Shown: positions 8,633 to 19,174 of the stretch, one piece after another
Layout: every line of letters begins with the position of its first letter
Position numbering within the stretch: position 1 is the stretch's first letter
From: Fimbriimonas ginsengisoli Gsoil 348
GTDB lineage: Bacteria; Armatimonadota; Fimbriimonadia; Fimbriimonadales; Fimbriimonadaceae
NCBI RefSeq assembly: GCF_000724625.1
Contig: NZ_CP007139.1
Location: 2,728,001 to 2,792,000, forward strand
Direction of reading: 5' to 3'
Length of the DNA: 64,000 bases
Translations under genes and position numbers: made by a program
The notes under the pieces: generated by a model
Told to the model about the DNA's origin: nothing
Database searches by the model: none
Seen by the model: only the letters and a program-made list of their open reading frames with translations

Positions 8633-9901
8633 CTAGCCGGCGTGGACACCGAGGTTCGCATCCGGGAGAGTGAACGAGAACTTGGAGCCGACTCCAAGTT
8701 CTCCCTCGGCCCAAATGATTCCCCCGTGGCGCTCGATCGCGCGCTTGACGTTCGCGAGGCCGATGCCCGTTCCAGGGTAGTCGGAGTCGCGGTGCAGCCG
8801 TTCGAACGGTACGAACAGCTTAGGAACGTATTGCATGTCGAAGCCGATCCCTTCGTCGCGAATAAAGAAGACCGGCTTTCCTCCGCACTCCTCCTTCCCA
8901 ACTTCGACTCGAGCCGGCATGCCGGCTTTCCGATACTTGCAAGCATTATCTAGCAGGTTCTGCAACGCCATTCCGAGGAAACGCGCATCGCCGTCGACCC
9001 ACAGGTCGGGGGCCACCGTAAGTTCCAGCTCACATTCGGAATGGAGAGGCTGAACGTCTCGTGAGACCTTCTCTATGAGCTGAGATAGGTTGATCCGTTC
9101 GATTACTAGCGCACTGCCGCCCAGCCGGGCAAACTGAAGGAGATCGTCGACCAACTGCGCCATCTTTACCGCCGCGGTCGCGAGGCTCTGAAGCTGGCGG
9201 CGGCCGTTTTCGGAAAGATTACTCCCCTCGTCTTCGAAAACCATGTTGGCGTTGCCGACGATCGCCCTGAGCGGGGTTCGCATATCGTGCGATACGGAGT
9301 AGGTGAACCCTTGGAGCTCGAGATTCGTGGCGACGAGGGCAGCCGTCCGTTCGTCGACGCGGATCTCAAGCTCTCCCACGAGTAGCCGGGCGGCGACGAT
9401 TTCCGTCAGCTCCGTGACAACCATGCACAGGTCCGCGCCTTCTCCGGTGAGCCGCTGAACGGCGGCGAAGACGGGTACCCCGGCGCTTCCCAATTTAGAC
9501 AGCCTGAGCTCACCCCGGCTGGCGCCCCACTCGGCCTGAGCCAGTAACGCGGATACCGCTGATTCGCTGGTCCCAAGACTCTGGAAGGTGCGTCCCACGA
9601 CCCGTTCTAACGGCCACCCGACGATTTCGGCGAACCGCCGGTTACAGTACAAGATGGTTCCGTCCATCGTCATCGCGACGGCGCCCTCCTGCATGTGCTC
9701 GACGAACGAGCGATAGGGTGTTTCTGCTCCTATGAGGGTGTACACCTGCTGCTCGCCCGGTCCGCCCGTTACCAGGGCGTCGACGGCACCTAACCGAATG
9801 GCGTTGATCGCTTGCTCCGCTTCACCCAAGCGGATTCTCAGTTCGGCGTTCTCGGCCTTAAGCCGTTCTTCCAGCGACTCAAGCATCGGTTCGAGAGACA
9901 T
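8633..9901 (-). CDS. PAS-containing sensor histidine kinase in the kai operon
   Basis: 422 residues from the ATG at 9901; the longer frame begins with TTG at 9934 and is less likely. An N-terminal coiled coil leads to a PAS domain (about residues 65-190), then HisKA with SVSHDMRTP (phospho-acceptor His205), and the ATPase with NLLDNACKY and GTGIGLANV. There is no receiver or membrane segment. It overlaps the end of kaiB by 23 bases, so it is the third gene of the kaiC-kaiB-kinase operon and the obvious candidate for reading out the KaiBC state. Unlike cyanobacterial SasA it has no thioredoxin-like KaiB-type input domain. Its regulator could be the receiver at 7636. Confidence 0.92.
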   Translation of the reverse strand: MSLEPMLESLEERLKAENAELRIRLGEAEQAINAIRLGAVDALVTGGPGEQQVYTLIGAETPYRSFVEHMQEGAVAMTMDGTILYCNRRFAEIVGWPLERVVGRTFQSLGTSESAVSALLAQAEWGASRGELRLSKLGSAGVPVFAAVQRLTGEGADLCMVVTELTEIVAARLLVGELEIRVDERTAALVATNLELQGFTYSVSHDMRTPLRAIVGNANMVFEDEGSNLSENGRRQLQSLATAAVKMAQLVDDLLQFARLGGSALVIERINLSQLIEKVSRDVQPLHSECELELTVAPDLWVDGDARFLGMALQNLLDNACKYRKAGMPARVEVGKEECGGKPVFFIRDEGIGFDMQYVPKLFVPFERLHRDSDYPGTGIGLANVKRAIERHGGIIWAEGELGVGSKFSFTLPDANLGVHAG

Positions 9902-10229
9902 GGCGTTCACGTAGGGAGATATCCAAGCCGGCAAGCACTTCGGCGGTGTCCGACATGTCGCCGATGACCCGTCGAATCGGGTTGGGCAGAGATTTGATCA
10001 AGGTCGGCGCGGCCACCAGCTTGTTCTCTCTCGCGAGTTCCGGCTGCTGATACAAGTCCACGACCTGCAGCTCATATCTTCCGAGGAGGTGCTCCTGGCA
10101 GATCGCGCGCAGATTGGCGATCGCCTTCAAAGAGCGCGGAGTCGTCCCGGTTACGAACAGCTTCAAAATGTACATGACTTCTTCACCAGGCTCATCGGCG
10201 GGCGTCGGCGCTACAGTTTCATCGGTCAT
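9879..10229 (-). CDS. kaiB: Circadian clock protein KaiB
   Basis: 116 residues. A short acidic extension (MTDETVAPTPADEPGEE) precedes the KaiB thioredoxin-like domain, with YILKLFVTGTTPRSLKAI, a VVDLYQQPELA segment, LVAAPTLIKSLP and RRVIGDMSD, all characteristic of the family. In cyanobacteria KaiB binds the CI ring of KaiC after a fold switch and resets phosphorylation. The gene start overlaps the kaiC stop (TAATG at 10227-10231) and its end overlaps the kinase gene, so all three are translationally coupled. No kaiA is present in the window, as usual outside cyanobacteria. Confidence 0.95.
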   Translation of the reverse strand: MTDETVAPTPADEPGEEVMYILKLFVTGTTPRSLKAIANLRAICQEHLLGRYELQVVDLYQQPELARENKLVAAPTLIKSLPNPIRRVIGDMSDTAEVLAGLDISLRERHVSRTDA

Positions 10230-11935
10230 TAAAGATCTCCGTTCAGTTCGTAGCCGCGGCTACGGGCTCTCAACGCCCGCGCCTCGGCATCTCGGGCCTT
10301 CGAGCGTTCCAGCCCCTTGCCCCGACGCTCGCTCTCAAGATTTCCGGCCACAAGCTCGGCGGTAAGCGAGGCTATTTGCGCCTCGATGACCTTCCGTCTT
10401 CCTTCCGCCAGCGTTTGCTCCCTGGCCGACTCTTCCGCGTGGATCGCGGCTTCGGTGGCCTCGCGCCTCTCCAATTCGATTCGTGCGGTTCCCGTAAGGA
10501 CGCCCTGGGGGCCGAGATAGACCTCCCTAAGCTGGATTCCGGCGCTCGTGATGAGGAATTCGCGAACCTGGTTCGAGTGCGCCATGCCGCGCGATTTCAA
10601 GACGTAAAGTAGGCGGTTGCGCTCACCGTCGGCTTCGATCTGCTGGACGAGCATCCAAGTGTCCATCAAGCTCGACATCGTCAGTTCGGCTGCCTCCGTC
10701 GCGCTGGCGTTTTTCGTAAGGCCGGTGAAGTACGAGGTAATTCCCCGTCCCTTTAGGTAGTCCACGAGGCGGATGAGCATTGCCTGCGCATCGGACTCGG
10801 AGCCGGCGCTGACGAACGACGTCAGCGGATCCAACACGATGCTTTGGGGCGAGAATGTTTCGATCTTCTTAAGCATCGTGGCTAAGTGCATCTCGAGCCC
10901 GTAGTGGCTTGGGCGGGCGGAAACAATCTCTAGCCGGCCGCTCTCGATGCGGGGCGCCAGATCAAGGCCGATCGATCGCATGTTGCGTACGATCTGAGCG
11001 GGTGATTCTTCAAAAGCGAAGTACACGCATTTCTCGATGGCGGAATTCGAAAAGGCAAAGTGGGCGGCTAGCGAGCTCTTGCCACTTCCAGTGGTTCCAG
11101 AAACCAGGACGCTGCTGCCGCGGAAGACGCCCAGTCCGCTCATCATGTCGTCGAGCGCCGGGACCCCGGTCGAGATCCGGTCCGCGGATGTTTCGTAGTC
11201 GAGGCAGGTGGAGCTGAGCGGCATCACCATAATGCCGTCCTCATCGATCAGGAACGGATACTCGTTGGTGCCATGGACCGAACCGCGGTATTTAACGATC
11301 CTCAGGCGCCGGGTGCTGACTTGGTCGATCACTCGGTGGTCGAGGAGGATGACGCAATCCGAGACGTACTCCTCGATACCCTGCCGGGTGAGCGATCCTT
11401 CGGCCCTTTCGGCGGTAATGATGGCGGTGATTCCGCGATCCTTTAGCCAACGGAAGAGCCGTTGCAGTTCGCATCGAAGGATGGCTTCGCTTGCAAACCC
11501 TACGAATAATGTTTCTAGCGTGTCGAGGACGACCCGCTTGGCGCCAATCGAGTCGATGGCGTAACCGATGCGGATAAATAGGGCTTCGAGATCGTACTCT
11601 CCCGACTCGTTCATCTCCGATCGAGGAACCAAGATTTGATCGAGCCGAATGAGATCCGCTTTCATCAGCTCTACAAGATCAAATCCGATAGAGGCGACGT
11701 TCTCGACGAGATCGGACTCCGATTCTTCGAACGCGATGAACACGCCAGGTTCGTTGAACTCGGTAGCGCCCCTGACGAGGAACTCCATAGCGAAAAGCGT
11801 CTTACCGCATCCGGCGTATCCGCAGACCAGCGTGGGTCGGCCCTCGGGCAACCCGCCTCCGGCTACGTCGTCGAAACCCGGAATTCCGGTCTTTGCCTTG
11901 TTGAGGGTGCGCGGGGGGGAGATTTCAGATACCAT
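10229..11935 (-). CDS. kaiC: Circadian clock ATPase/kinase KaiC
   Basis: 568 residues with two RecA-like KaiC domains. CI has the Walker A loop GYAGCGKT (Lys45) and the catalytic pair Glu70-Glu71; CII has GTTGSGKS (Lys286) and Glu309-Glu310. Aligning the CII helix by its MDT/TDT and SNQVREFLIT landmarks puts Ser421-Ser422 at the positions of the cyanobacterial phosphosites Ser431-Thr432, so a Ser-Ser version. After the KaiC core, residues about 490-568 form a charged, Ala/Glu/Arg-rich coiled coil not found in the Synechococcus protein. First gene of the kaiC-kaiB-kinase operon. Whether it oscillates or acts as a stress or hourglass timer cannot be read from sequence. Confidence 0.95.
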   Translation of the reverse strand: MVSEISPPRTLNKAKTGIPGFDDVAGGGLPEGRPTLVCGYAGCGKTLFAMEFLVRGATEFNEPGVFIAFEESESDLVENVASIGFDLVELMKADLIRLDQILVPRSEMNESGEYDLEALFIRIGYAIDSIGAKRVVLDTLETLFVGFASEAILRCELQRLFRWLKDRGITAIITAERAEGSLTRQGIEEYVSDCVILLDHRVIDQVSTRRLRIVKYRGSVHGTNEYPFLIDEDGIMVMPLSSTCLDYETSADRISTGVPALDDMMSGLGVFRGSSVLVSGTTGSGKSSLAAHFAFSNSAIEKCVYFAFEESPAQIVRNMRSIGLDLAPRIESGRLEIVSARPSHYGLEMHLATMLKKIETFSPQSIVLDPLTSFVSAGSESDAQAMLIRLVDYLKGRGITSYFTGLTKNASATEAAELTMSSLMDTWMLVQQIEADGERNRLLYVLKSRGMAHSNQVREFLITSAGIQLREVYLGPQGVLTGTARIELERREATEAAIHAEESAREQTLAEGRRKVIEAQIASLTAELVAGNLESERRGKGLERSKARDAEARALRARSRGYELNGDL

Positions 11936-12193
11936 GGAAAATCCGAACGAGTGATTCCCACGTGATCTGGGCCTAGGTCCTCATCGTCTATTATAGCTTC
12001 TATTTCCACAATTTCCGCTAAATTGGCGAAGGTATACGGAAAGAAGAATCGATTGGACGGCGCACTATTTCCGAAGATAACGTCATAAAGCGACGGGTTA
12101 TTCTCGCAAGTTCGTCGCCCGCCGGGGGCGATTCGTAGTGTCGGACAAAAAGGGCATGGTTCCTGAGAAGGGGCGCGCGGTACAGTCGCTCCC

Positions 12194-14848
12194 ATGACCT
12201 TTCTTCCCGCCGCCGTCCTTCTGACGGCTTCGGCATCCGGCCCTACGGTCACGGATCTGCGTTGCGAGTACCTAAAGAATCCGATCTCCATCGAGTCGCC
12301 AGCCCCGCGCCTAAGCTGGGTGACCGAATACGAAGGGCGCGGATGGAAGCAAACCGCCTACCAAATCCTGGTGGCCTCCGACGCTCGGAAGCTCGGCCGA
12401 TCACAGGCCGACCTTTGGGATTCGGGTCGAGTCGCCTCGAGCGCCAGCATCCAGATCCCGTACTCGGGAAAGGCGCTGAGCTCCCGGCAGCGATGTTTCT
12501 GGAAGGTCCGAGTGTGGGACGGGGCGGGCGAGCCTTCTGCTTGGAGCAAGCCGCAGATCTGGGAGATGGGCCTCTCGGCCGAATCGGACTGGGCCGCAAG
12601 CAAATGGATCGGGGGCGCACCTGCGGGGAAGGGCCAGCCGCCGGCTCCGTTCTTGCGCAAGGAGTTCGTTGCCAAAGGGAAGGTGAAGCGGGCGACTCTT
12701 TATGCGAGCGGCCTCGGCTATGCGGAGCTCCATTTGAATGGAAAAAAGGTGGGCGGAACCACCGAGCGCGACCCGGGCTACACGAACTTCGATAAGCGAG
12801 TGCTTTACGTCGCCCACGACGTTACAAGCGCCATCAAGCCGGGCGCGAACGCGGTAGGAGCCATCCTCGGAACCGGCTGGTACGACGTTCACGATCTCGC
12901 CACTTGGCGCTTCGAGAACGCGCCGTGGCGTGGCCGCCCTCGCCTTCGCCTTGCGCTTTACATCGACTACGCCGACGGGAGTTCCGAAACCGTGGTGAGC
13001 GATCCTTCTTGGAAAACCTCCACCGGCCCGATCTTGTTCGACGGGATCTACACCGGCGAGGTCTACGACGCCCGCCAGGAGATGCCGGACTGGGACTCAG
13101 CCGGATTCTCAGACGCCGCCTGGTCGGCCGCGGCGGTGATGCCGGCTCCGAAAGGAGCGCTCGCGGCGCGACCGTGCCCTCCGGTCGCGATCGTGGAAAC
13201 AATTAAGGCGAAGCGAATTCTCGAACCGGCGCCGGGCGTGTACGTCGTCGACTTCGGGCAGAACATCGCCGGCCACGCCCGAATCCGCGTGAAAGGCGCG
13301 GCCGGAACCAAGATCACGATGCGCTACAGCGAGCGGATCAAAGAGAACGGCGCCATCGAACGCGATCAGATCGAGACCTTCATGACGAAGGCGACGCCCC
13401 CTCAGCCGTTCCAAACCGACACCTACATTTGTAAGGGAGAAGGTCGGGAAGAGTGGGAGCAACGTTTCTCCTACAGCGGTTTCCGTTACATGGAGGTCAC
13501 CGGTTTTCCCGGCAAGCCGAGGCTGGACAGCTTCCAAGCCCGTCTCGCCAGCACCGATTTCGAAAGCGCGGGCGAATTCGAGTGCTCGAACGACCTGCTG
13601 AACAAGATTCAGCACGCCACCCGCTACGCGTATCTGAGCAACGCCCAGAGCATTCCGACCGACTGCCCCCAACGGGAAAAGAACGGATGGACCGGCGACG
13701 CCCACCTGGCCGCCGAGGCCGGACTGATGAACTTCAAATCCGCGTCGTTCTACACGAAGTGGCTCGACGACTTGGCCGACGATCAGTCGAGCAGCGGCGC
13801 CCAAAGTCTCATCGTCCCGTCCGGTGGTTGGGGCCACGGAGCCACTCACCCGGCTTGGGACAGCGCTTATCCGATCATCGCGAACGACCTTTATCGATAT
13901 TGCGGCGACACCCGGATCTTCACTCGTCACTACGAGCATCTGCGCCGCTACGTCGACTACCTGAGCGCCCAGACCCAAGACGGCGTCGTCCCGTTCGATA
14001 GTCTCGGCGACTGGCTGCCTTGGTCCACTGAGACCCCGAGCCAGCTCACTTCGACCGTATTCCTCTACGTCGACGCGCGAATCGTCGCCGATGCCGCGCG
14101 GATGCAAGGGAATGACCGGGACACTCGAAAGTACGCCGATCTCGCCGAGCAAACGAAGCGGGCGTTCGACAAGCACTACTTGGCCCCCGACGCGCTCGAA
14201 AAGAGCAGCCAAACCGCGCTTTCGATGGCGATCTACTTCGGTCTGGCGGAGGGAGATAAGAAGCAAGCGGCGTTCGACGCTCTCGTTCGTAACGTGAAGA
14301 CCCAGGGGCACATCGACACCGGAATTCTCGGGGCCAAGTACCTCTTGCGAGTGTTGTCCGAAGGCGGACGTAGCGACCTCGCCTACATGCTGGTCGCGCG
14401 CAAAGAGCAGCCCGGCTGGGGCTGGTGGATCGGCCAAGGAGCGACCACGCTGTGGGAGGATTGGAAAGGCGAGTCTTCGTTGAACCACATCATGTTCGGC
14501 GATGTCAGCAACTGGTTCTACCAGTGGATCGCCGGAATCGGCCTCGACCCGGCAACCCCAGCATTCAAGCACGTCCTCATCCGGCCGCAGCCGGTGAGCG
14601 ACCTCACCTGGGCCAAGGCCACGGAGCACGGCCCGTACGGCTTGATCCGTTCGTCCTGGCAGCGAAACGGAGCCCAGTTCCACCTCGACATCGAGATCCC
14701 TCCGAATACATCGGCCACTGTGTACCTGCCCGGCTCCGGATCGGCGCCCGACGGAGCGAAGCTCCTTCGGCGGGAAGGAAACGCAATGCTCTTTGAGGTT
14801 GGGTCGGGCCGTCACTCGTTCCAAAGCCAGCTATCCCCCTCTCGGTAG
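12194..14848 (+). CDS. Alpha-L-rhamnosidase, GH78
   Basis: 884 residues, close to the family norm. A short hydrophobic N-terminus suggests export. Order: N-terminal Ig-like and jelly-roll domains (to about residue 420), then the (alpha/alpha)6 catalytic barrel. The signature TDCPQREKNGWTGDA (Asp490 to about Asp502) carries the acidic residues of the GH78 active site, and a C-terminal beta domain with VSDLTWAKATEHGPYG closes the protein. GH78 enzymes hydrolyse terminal alpha-L-rhamnose by inversion from pectin side chains, glycosides and other polysaccharides. It stands alone, divergent from kaiC with 258 bases between the starts. Confidence 0.94.
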   Translation: MTFLPAAVLLTASASGPTVTDLRCEYLKNPISIESPAPRLSWVTEYEGRGWKQTAYQILVASDARKLGRSQADLWDSGRVASSASIQIPYSGKALSSRQRCFWKVRVWDGAGEPSAWSKPQIWEMGLSAESDWAASKWIGGAPAGKGQPPAPFLRKEFVAKGKVKRATLYASGLGYAELHLNGKKVGGTTERDPGYTNFDKRVLYVAHDVTSAIKPGANAVGAILGTGWYDVHDLATWRFENAPWRGRPRLRLALYIDYADGSSETVVSDPSWKTSTGPILFDGIYTGEVYDARQEMPDWDSAGFSDAAWSAAAVMPAPKGALAARPCPPVAIVETIKAKRILEPAPGVYVVDFGQNIAGHARIRVKGAAGTKITMRYSERIKENGAIERDQIETFMTKATPPQPFQTDTYICKGEGREEWEQRFSYSGFRYMEVTGFPGKPRLDSFQARLASTDFESAGEFECSNDLLNKIQHATRYAYLSNAQSIPTDCPQREKNGWTGDAHLAAEAGLMNFKSASFYTKWLDDLADDQSSSGAQSLIVPSGGWGHGATHPAWDSAYPIIANDLYRYCGDTRIFTRHYEHLRRYVDYLSAQTQDGVVPFDSLGDWLPWSTETPSQLTSTVFLYVDARIVADAARMQGNDRDTRKYADLAEQTKRAFDKHYLAPDALEKSSQTALSMAIYFGLAEGDKKQAAFDALVRNVKTQGHIDTGILGAKYLLRVLSEGGRSDLAYMLVARKEQPGWGWWIGQGATTLWEDWKGESSLNHIMFGDVSNWFYQWIAGIGLDPATPAFKHVLIRPQPVSDLTWAKATEHGPYGLIRSSWQRNGAQFHLDIEIPPNTSATVYLPGSGSAPDGAKLLRREGNAMLFEVGSGRHSFQSQLSPSR

Positions 14849-14899
14849 GAGTGCTATCAAGTCGGAACCGTCACGTCGATGCCAGGGGTCCCATCTAGA

Positions 14900-15271
14900 A
14901 TGAAATCAAACAAAGATGCGATCTTGGCGCTTGAACGCGGCTTTTGGGAGAAGAGCGACGACTCGAAGTACTTCCGGGAAAACATGACTGATGACGCTCT
15001 CAATGTCATCGAGCCCATGGGCTTCGTGGAAAAGGCGCAAGCCGTGGAGATGTCGGCAAAATCGAAGCCATGGACGAAGGTCTCGATGAAAGATGTCCAT
15101 GTCCAAGAGCTAACCGACGACTGTGTATCCGTCGCCTATCATGGCGAAGGGTATCAAGGCGACGCCAAGGAGCCATACCGGGCAACCGTCAGTTCCGTCT
15201 ATGTCCACCGCGACGGCAACTGGAAGCTCGCGCTAACTTCCCATCAGCCTTGGAAGCCCGACGAAAAATAG
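14900..15271 (+). CDS. SnoaL/DUF4440-like small protein
   Basis: 123 residues from the ATG at 14900 (an in-frame ATG at 14879 would add seven residues). The pattern of an N-terminal helix (KDAILALERGFWEK), a central MTDDALNVIEPMG turn, and a final beta hairpin with VSSVYVHRDGNWKLALTSHQPW is that of the cystatin-like SnoaL/DUF4440 fold. There is no signal peptide. Members bind small ligands or are enzymes of varied function, so no substrate is proposed. It follows the rhamnosidase by 51 bases, which may or may not mean co-transcription. Confidence 0.72.
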   Translation: MKSNKDAILALERGFWEKSDDSKYFRENMTDDALNVIEPMGFVEKAQAVEMSAKSKPWTKVSMKDVHVQELTDDCVSVAYHGEGYQGDAKEPYRATVSSVYVHRDGNWKLALTSHQPWKPDEK

Positions 15272-15477
15272 ATTTAACAATCCTTTTTGATTGGCACGGT
15301 AACTATTCAAGGGGTCGAACGGGTTGCGCTCCGGCAGAAGGCAATTTGAGTCGACGGTTAACTGTGCTTCCTGAAAAGTCTGGACGTGGAGCAAAATGGC
15401 TGCCCAGGAGGACCGGCGTGATTGGTGAGAGTAGGCGTGCCATAGACTGACTTGAAAATTAGCTATATGATGCTCGT

Positions 15478-18099
15478 GTGAGATCACCTTTTCTTCGCCA
15501 CCTGAAGACTACGATCTGTATGGTCCTCCTGGGATTGACACCGTTCGCGTTGGCAGAAGATTCCAGGGCGAGGATGTACGCATGGTTCGACACCCTGGGT
15601 TATTCCAGTCTTCTGAAAACGCCCCTTGTGAAAGTGGACTCGTGGAAGTGGGCGGACGGCAAAAAGAAGTATGGACTCACCCATTCATTCGGCTTTCAAC
15701 TGTCGCGGTCTTTGGGACACGTGTCCTTGATCTCTCTCGAAGCGGAGCGCGTTTACTTTCCTCCCAGGGAGCCATTTTTTGACGGATTTTGGAGCACCAA
15801 GGAACTTCGACTCGTGCCCTGGGCCAAAAGGATATTCGGAGATCGGAAGGGCCTCAGTCATGAAACAAACGAACTCCTCAACCATCTAGACAATCCGATT
15901 TCTCTGTTCATACTGTCTCGCGCATGTAGCTTTGTTGGCGAAGAGCACTTATCGCGTGCCCTCTATTCACGAAGCCTAAAGGCACTTCCAGATGGCTATA
16001 ACAAGGCAGTTTATGGGTCTCTCAAGAATCAAATTGCTGGCAGACTAACGTATTCCGTTATCCGAGATATTGAAGCCCCAGATACTTCCTGGCTCGAAAT
16101 ACGCAATCGTTTGCGCGTCTTAGCCAAGCACTGCGCAGGCACGGAATACTTCGGATTAACGAAGGAATACTCTTCTTTGCTCGACCAGATGGTCATTGAA
16201 GACCAGCGCAGGTCGCGAGGTGTTGGAAGGCATCGCAATTCACCGGACATTGACGACCTCGTTTACGACCTCAAAAACCAACGAGGATTTGAGAGAATGC
16301 AACCGGGATACTGTGAGGTATTTGCAGACCTTCGAGGCGAAAAGAGTCCTGCGGCCCAACTAGCAAAGATCGGGATACCTGCCGTTCCAGCTCTTATTCG
16401 GTGCCTAGATAATTGTTACTTATCTCGGTCGACGGCACATTCGCTGCGTTCAACGCTTCCAGAGGAAACTTTGCGAGTTCGGGACGTTGCTTTACAGGTA
16501 TTAAATAGGATCGCATTTAGGTCTTTCGAGGCTAACCTGGGCCGAGGGAACTTGACTGACTGGTCGGCTTCGAGAGCGAAAATGCGGGCTATGTCATGGC
16601 TCAACTCAGTAAAGAAGCTTGGTTTAGCGAAAGTATTTGTGGACGACATACGGGCCATGGGTGTTAATTACATCGCCGAGGCGGAAGCGCTTGTAGATAA
16701 ATTCCCAGGTCAGTCTTTCGAACCAGTCAGGTTTGCAGTAACACATGAGGGTAGTTCTGAAGGCAGAGCGCGCCTTGTTGCATTGCTAGCACGCGTTAAC
16801 GACCCGAGAGCCGAGCCACTTGCTCGTAGACTGGCGACGGAGGACCCTTCACTGTCGGTTCGTTTCATCGCAGCTCAAGTAGTCGGCGCATACTCCGGAG
16901 ACTCTGCGATAAATTATCTGGTCGCCGTACTTAGAAATGCGGCGCCCGCCGGACGATCCGAAGTCAATCGGCAAGACGTTATTGACTGCCTTATCGCTAG
17001 CCACAGGCCCGAGGCAATTGCCTCTATTCGAGCGGAGGTCAAGTCTTCCGAAATTCCCTTTACCGTGGACTCGCTTGTAGCAAGAATGACGGGAAATGGG
17101 CAGGATCGTTTCATTATGATGCAGCCTGCCGCCGTTGCCACCACTGCGCTCCTGCGAAAGGAGGAAGAGACCTTTCTGGCTGGCCAACTCTGCGATCGTC
17201 GACCTATCGAAGACGGGCTAGCCTATCGAGGAAAGCTTTATCCCAATGTCAGCGTCGGGGAAGCTGCCGCTGCTGGTCTCGCTTTTCTGGCTCCCAGCCG
17301 TTATCGATTTGATCTTAATAGTCTTGATTTCGATCGCAATCGGCAGAGAGTGGTCATCCTGAATACTTGGCGAGCATCTCGCGGATTTTCGATACTGCCC
17401 GTGCCGACCCAACATGTTGACTCTTCGATATCGACCAATGCGGCAAGATTGATTAGGCTTATCTTGCTAAGCCCAACTCCGGGAACTCGAGTGCGTGCAG
17501 AAAGCGAATTAAAGCGTCTAGGCCCGAACGCATTGCCGCAAATTATTTCCGCACTTAAGGGAGCAGCTAAAGATTCTAGTAAGAAAAACCTCCGTCTGAT
17601 TGGCTCTCATTTAGCATGTACCGTCGTGGACGTCAAGTTGAACTCGAACGTAGAGGGAATCGCACGATGGCGGAACCGAGGTAGATCTTTGAGAGGGATA
17701 CGCCTTACGACGCATTCGATTGTTTCGCTTCTCGAAGATCTCGAAAGCGACTTTCCCATGAAGTTTCAGACGTGCACTATACATGCCTCGCGAGGAGCGG
17801 GTGGAAGCGGAATTACGTTGGCCATTAACTTTGGTCGTTCTACGGCCGTTGGTCCGAATTCCGCTCTAAATGAAAAGTTTGTTGGTGCCGGAAAGGAACT
17901 TGGCTATGTGAGCTCCATGAACGTGCCGCTTTCCGACGAAATACCATATACTGGCTCCACACTTGACCGGCTCTTGGGATCTTCCCCTGAGTCACCCTTC
18001 AGCTTTGAGATTGAAATGAAGCATCAAGTGCCTCAGGGTTCCTTTATGGGTGCAAGAAGGCAAATTATTGAAGTCTTGGTGAGCGGCGCTCCTACCTAA
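15478..18099 (+). CDS. Large secreted HEAT-repeat-like protein, paralogue of 56113-58683
   Basis: 873 residues starting at GTG 15478, the only start that keeps the full signal peptide (cleavage near ALAEDS); no ribosome site is obvious. No enzyme motif is recognised. Helical HEAT-like repeats are visible around residues 425-510 ([32 protein letters not shown]). It is clearly homologous to the lipoprotein at 56113-58683: [13 protein letters not shown] matches LYQWYDTFGRPEL, and the [12 protein letters not shown] and [14 protein letters not shown] segments both have counterparts. Base composition is visibly lower in GC than its neighbours (line 16021-16080 is 26 of 60 G+C), suggesting relaxed or foreign codon use. 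Its function is unknown. Confidence 0.85.
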   Translation: MRSPFLRHLKTTICMVLLGLTPFALAEDSRARMYAWFDTLGYSSLLKTPLVKVDSWKWADGKKKYGLTHSFGFQLSRSLGHVSLISLEAERVYFPPREPFFDGFWSTKELRLVPWAKRIFGDRKGLSHETNELLNHLDNPISLFILSRACSFVGEEHLSRALYSRSLKALPDGYNKAVYGSLKNQIAGRLTYSVIRDIEAPDTSWLEIRNRLRVLAKHCAGTEYFGLTKEYSSLLDQMVIEDQRRSRGVGRHRNSPDIDDLVYDLKNQRGFERMQPGYCEVFADLRGEKSPAAQLAKIGIPAVPALIRCLDNCYLSRSTAHSLRSTLPEETLRVRDVALQVLNRIAFRSFEANLGRGNLTDWSASRAKMRAMSWLNSVKKLGLAKVFVDDIRAMGVNYIAEAEALVDKFPGQSFEPVRFAVTHEGSSEGRARLVALLARVNDPRAEPLARRLATEDPSLSVRFIAAQVVGAYSGDSAINYLVAVLRNAAPAGRSEVNRQDVIDCLIASHRPEAIASIRAEVKSSEIPFTVDSLVARMTGNGQDRFIMMQPAAVATTALLRKEEETFLAGQLCDRRPIEDGLAYRGKLYPNVSVGEAAAAGLAFLAPSRYRFDLNSLDFDRNRQRVVILNTWRASRGFSILPVPTQHVDSSISTNAARLIRLILLSPTPGTRVRAESELKRLGPNALPQIISALKGAAKDSSKKNLRLIGSHLACTVVDVKLNSNVEGIARWRNRGRSLRGIRLTTHSIVSLLEDLESDFPMKFQTCTIHASRGAGGSGITLAINFGRSTAVGPNSALNEKFVGAGKELGYVSSMNVPLSDEIPYTGSTLDRLLGSSPESPFSFEIEMKHQVPQGSFMGARRQIIEVLVSGAPT

Positions 18100-19102
18100 C
18101 GACCGGCTGGCGGAATCCCCGCTCGACGGCGTCGTTTGGATCGGTGGATACCGGCCCGTCGCGCCAGAGCCAGCGCATCATGTCGGGCATGATCGCGCCG
18201 CCAAACCTTTGGCCGTGGTTGTTCATCCCCCAGGAATAGTTCACGTCGTATCCCTTCTTGGTAAGCGCCTTCATCAGCCGCACGTTCTGCAGGAACCAGT
18301 CCCATCGCTCGTCGTAAACGCCGTTTCGGATTCCCCGATTGTCGTTCCGGCCGTCGCACAGGAATATCCTGATCGGCTTCTTCCGGCTCTTCAAGACTCG
18401 CTCGGTGTACACGTCGCCGCCATGGATGTTCGTGAAGCTGCCGACATTGCTGAGCACCTTTCGGAATGCGTTCGGCCGCTCCCAAGCGACCATGAAAGCG
18501 GCGATCGCGCCCGAGCTGGAGCCGCCGATCCCACGCTGCTCAGGATCTTTGGAGATGTTGTATTCCTTGTCCAAGGCTGGCATTAGCTCCTCGGTAATGA
18601 CGCGCGCGTACTTGTCGTTCGGCGTGTTGTATTCCACTCCACGGTTTGTAAAGCCATCTCCCCAACCGGCTTTGGGCGAGGGCTCGGTCTGCTCCGGCGT
18701 ACGGCCGGGATTGATGAACACGCCGATCATCACCGGTATTTCCCGGCGATAGATAAGGTTGTCCATCACATTCTGAGCTCGGACCTCTCCGTTCTCGTCT
18801 TTGAAAGCCTGTCCGTCCTGAAAAACCATAAGGGAGGCGGGAACCTTTGGATCGTACTGGGCCGGCACGTACACCCAATAGGTGTGCTGGGTTCCCGGAT
18901 AGACCTGGCTGGGAATCACGAACGGCCCCCGAATCTCCCCCTTCGGAACCCCTTCCTGCGCCATCGAATCGGGACCCAGCCGGTACTGCGAGTCCGGATT
19001 CGGCCTCACCGGCCCTCGCTGAACTTGCGACACCGCCAACATCGCCGATGCTCCGAGCACGATCCCGATTGCGTAGGTAGCTGCCTTTCTCATTGAGTCC
19101 AT
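18092..19102 (-). CDS. Secreted esterase, enterochelin-esterase (Fes/esterase D)-like alpha/beta hydrolase
   Basis: 336 residues with a signal-anchor-like N-terminus ([19 protein letters not shown]). The domain has the [18 protein letters not shown] strand, the nucleophile elbow GGSSSG with Ser196, and a late histidine in NNHGQRFGG; an acid is likely in the FLCDGRND strand. This matches putative esterases of the Fes/esterase D family, which in polysaccharide-degrading bacteria often remove acyl groups from plant glycans. Its stop overlaps the convergent HEAT-repeat gene by 8 bases. An MFS transporter gene lies 72 bases upstream in the same direction, so the two may be an operon. The substrate is not determinable here. 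Confidence 0.85.
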   Translation of the reverse strand: MDSMRKAATYAIGIVLGASAMLAVSQVQRGPVRPNPDSQYRLGPDSMAQEGVPKGEIRGPFVIPSQVYPGTQHTYWVYVPAQYDPKVPASLMVFQDGQAFKDENGEVRAQNVMDNLIYRREIPVMIGVFINPGRTPEQTEPSPKAGWGDGFTNRGVEYNTPNDKYARVITEELMPALDKEYNISKDPEQRGIGGSSSGAIAAFMVAWERPNAFRKVLSNVGSFTNIHGGDVYTERVLKSRKKPIRIFLCDGRNDNRGIRNGVYDERWDWFLQNVRLMKALTKKGYDVNYSWGMNNHGQRFGGAIMPDMMRWLWRDGPVSTDPNDAVERGFRQPVVR

Positions 19103-19174
19103 TCTCCGTCGTCCTCGTACAGTATCGTCTTTTAGCCGCGAGGCTGCCAGACCCGAAACCGAACGGTAGGTGGT

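Noticed and set aside
13109-14824. 571-codon minus-strand ORF inside the GH78 gene
   Set aside because: Antisense shadow of a clearly conserved GH78 enzyme; Arg/Val/Gly-rich composition, no motif.
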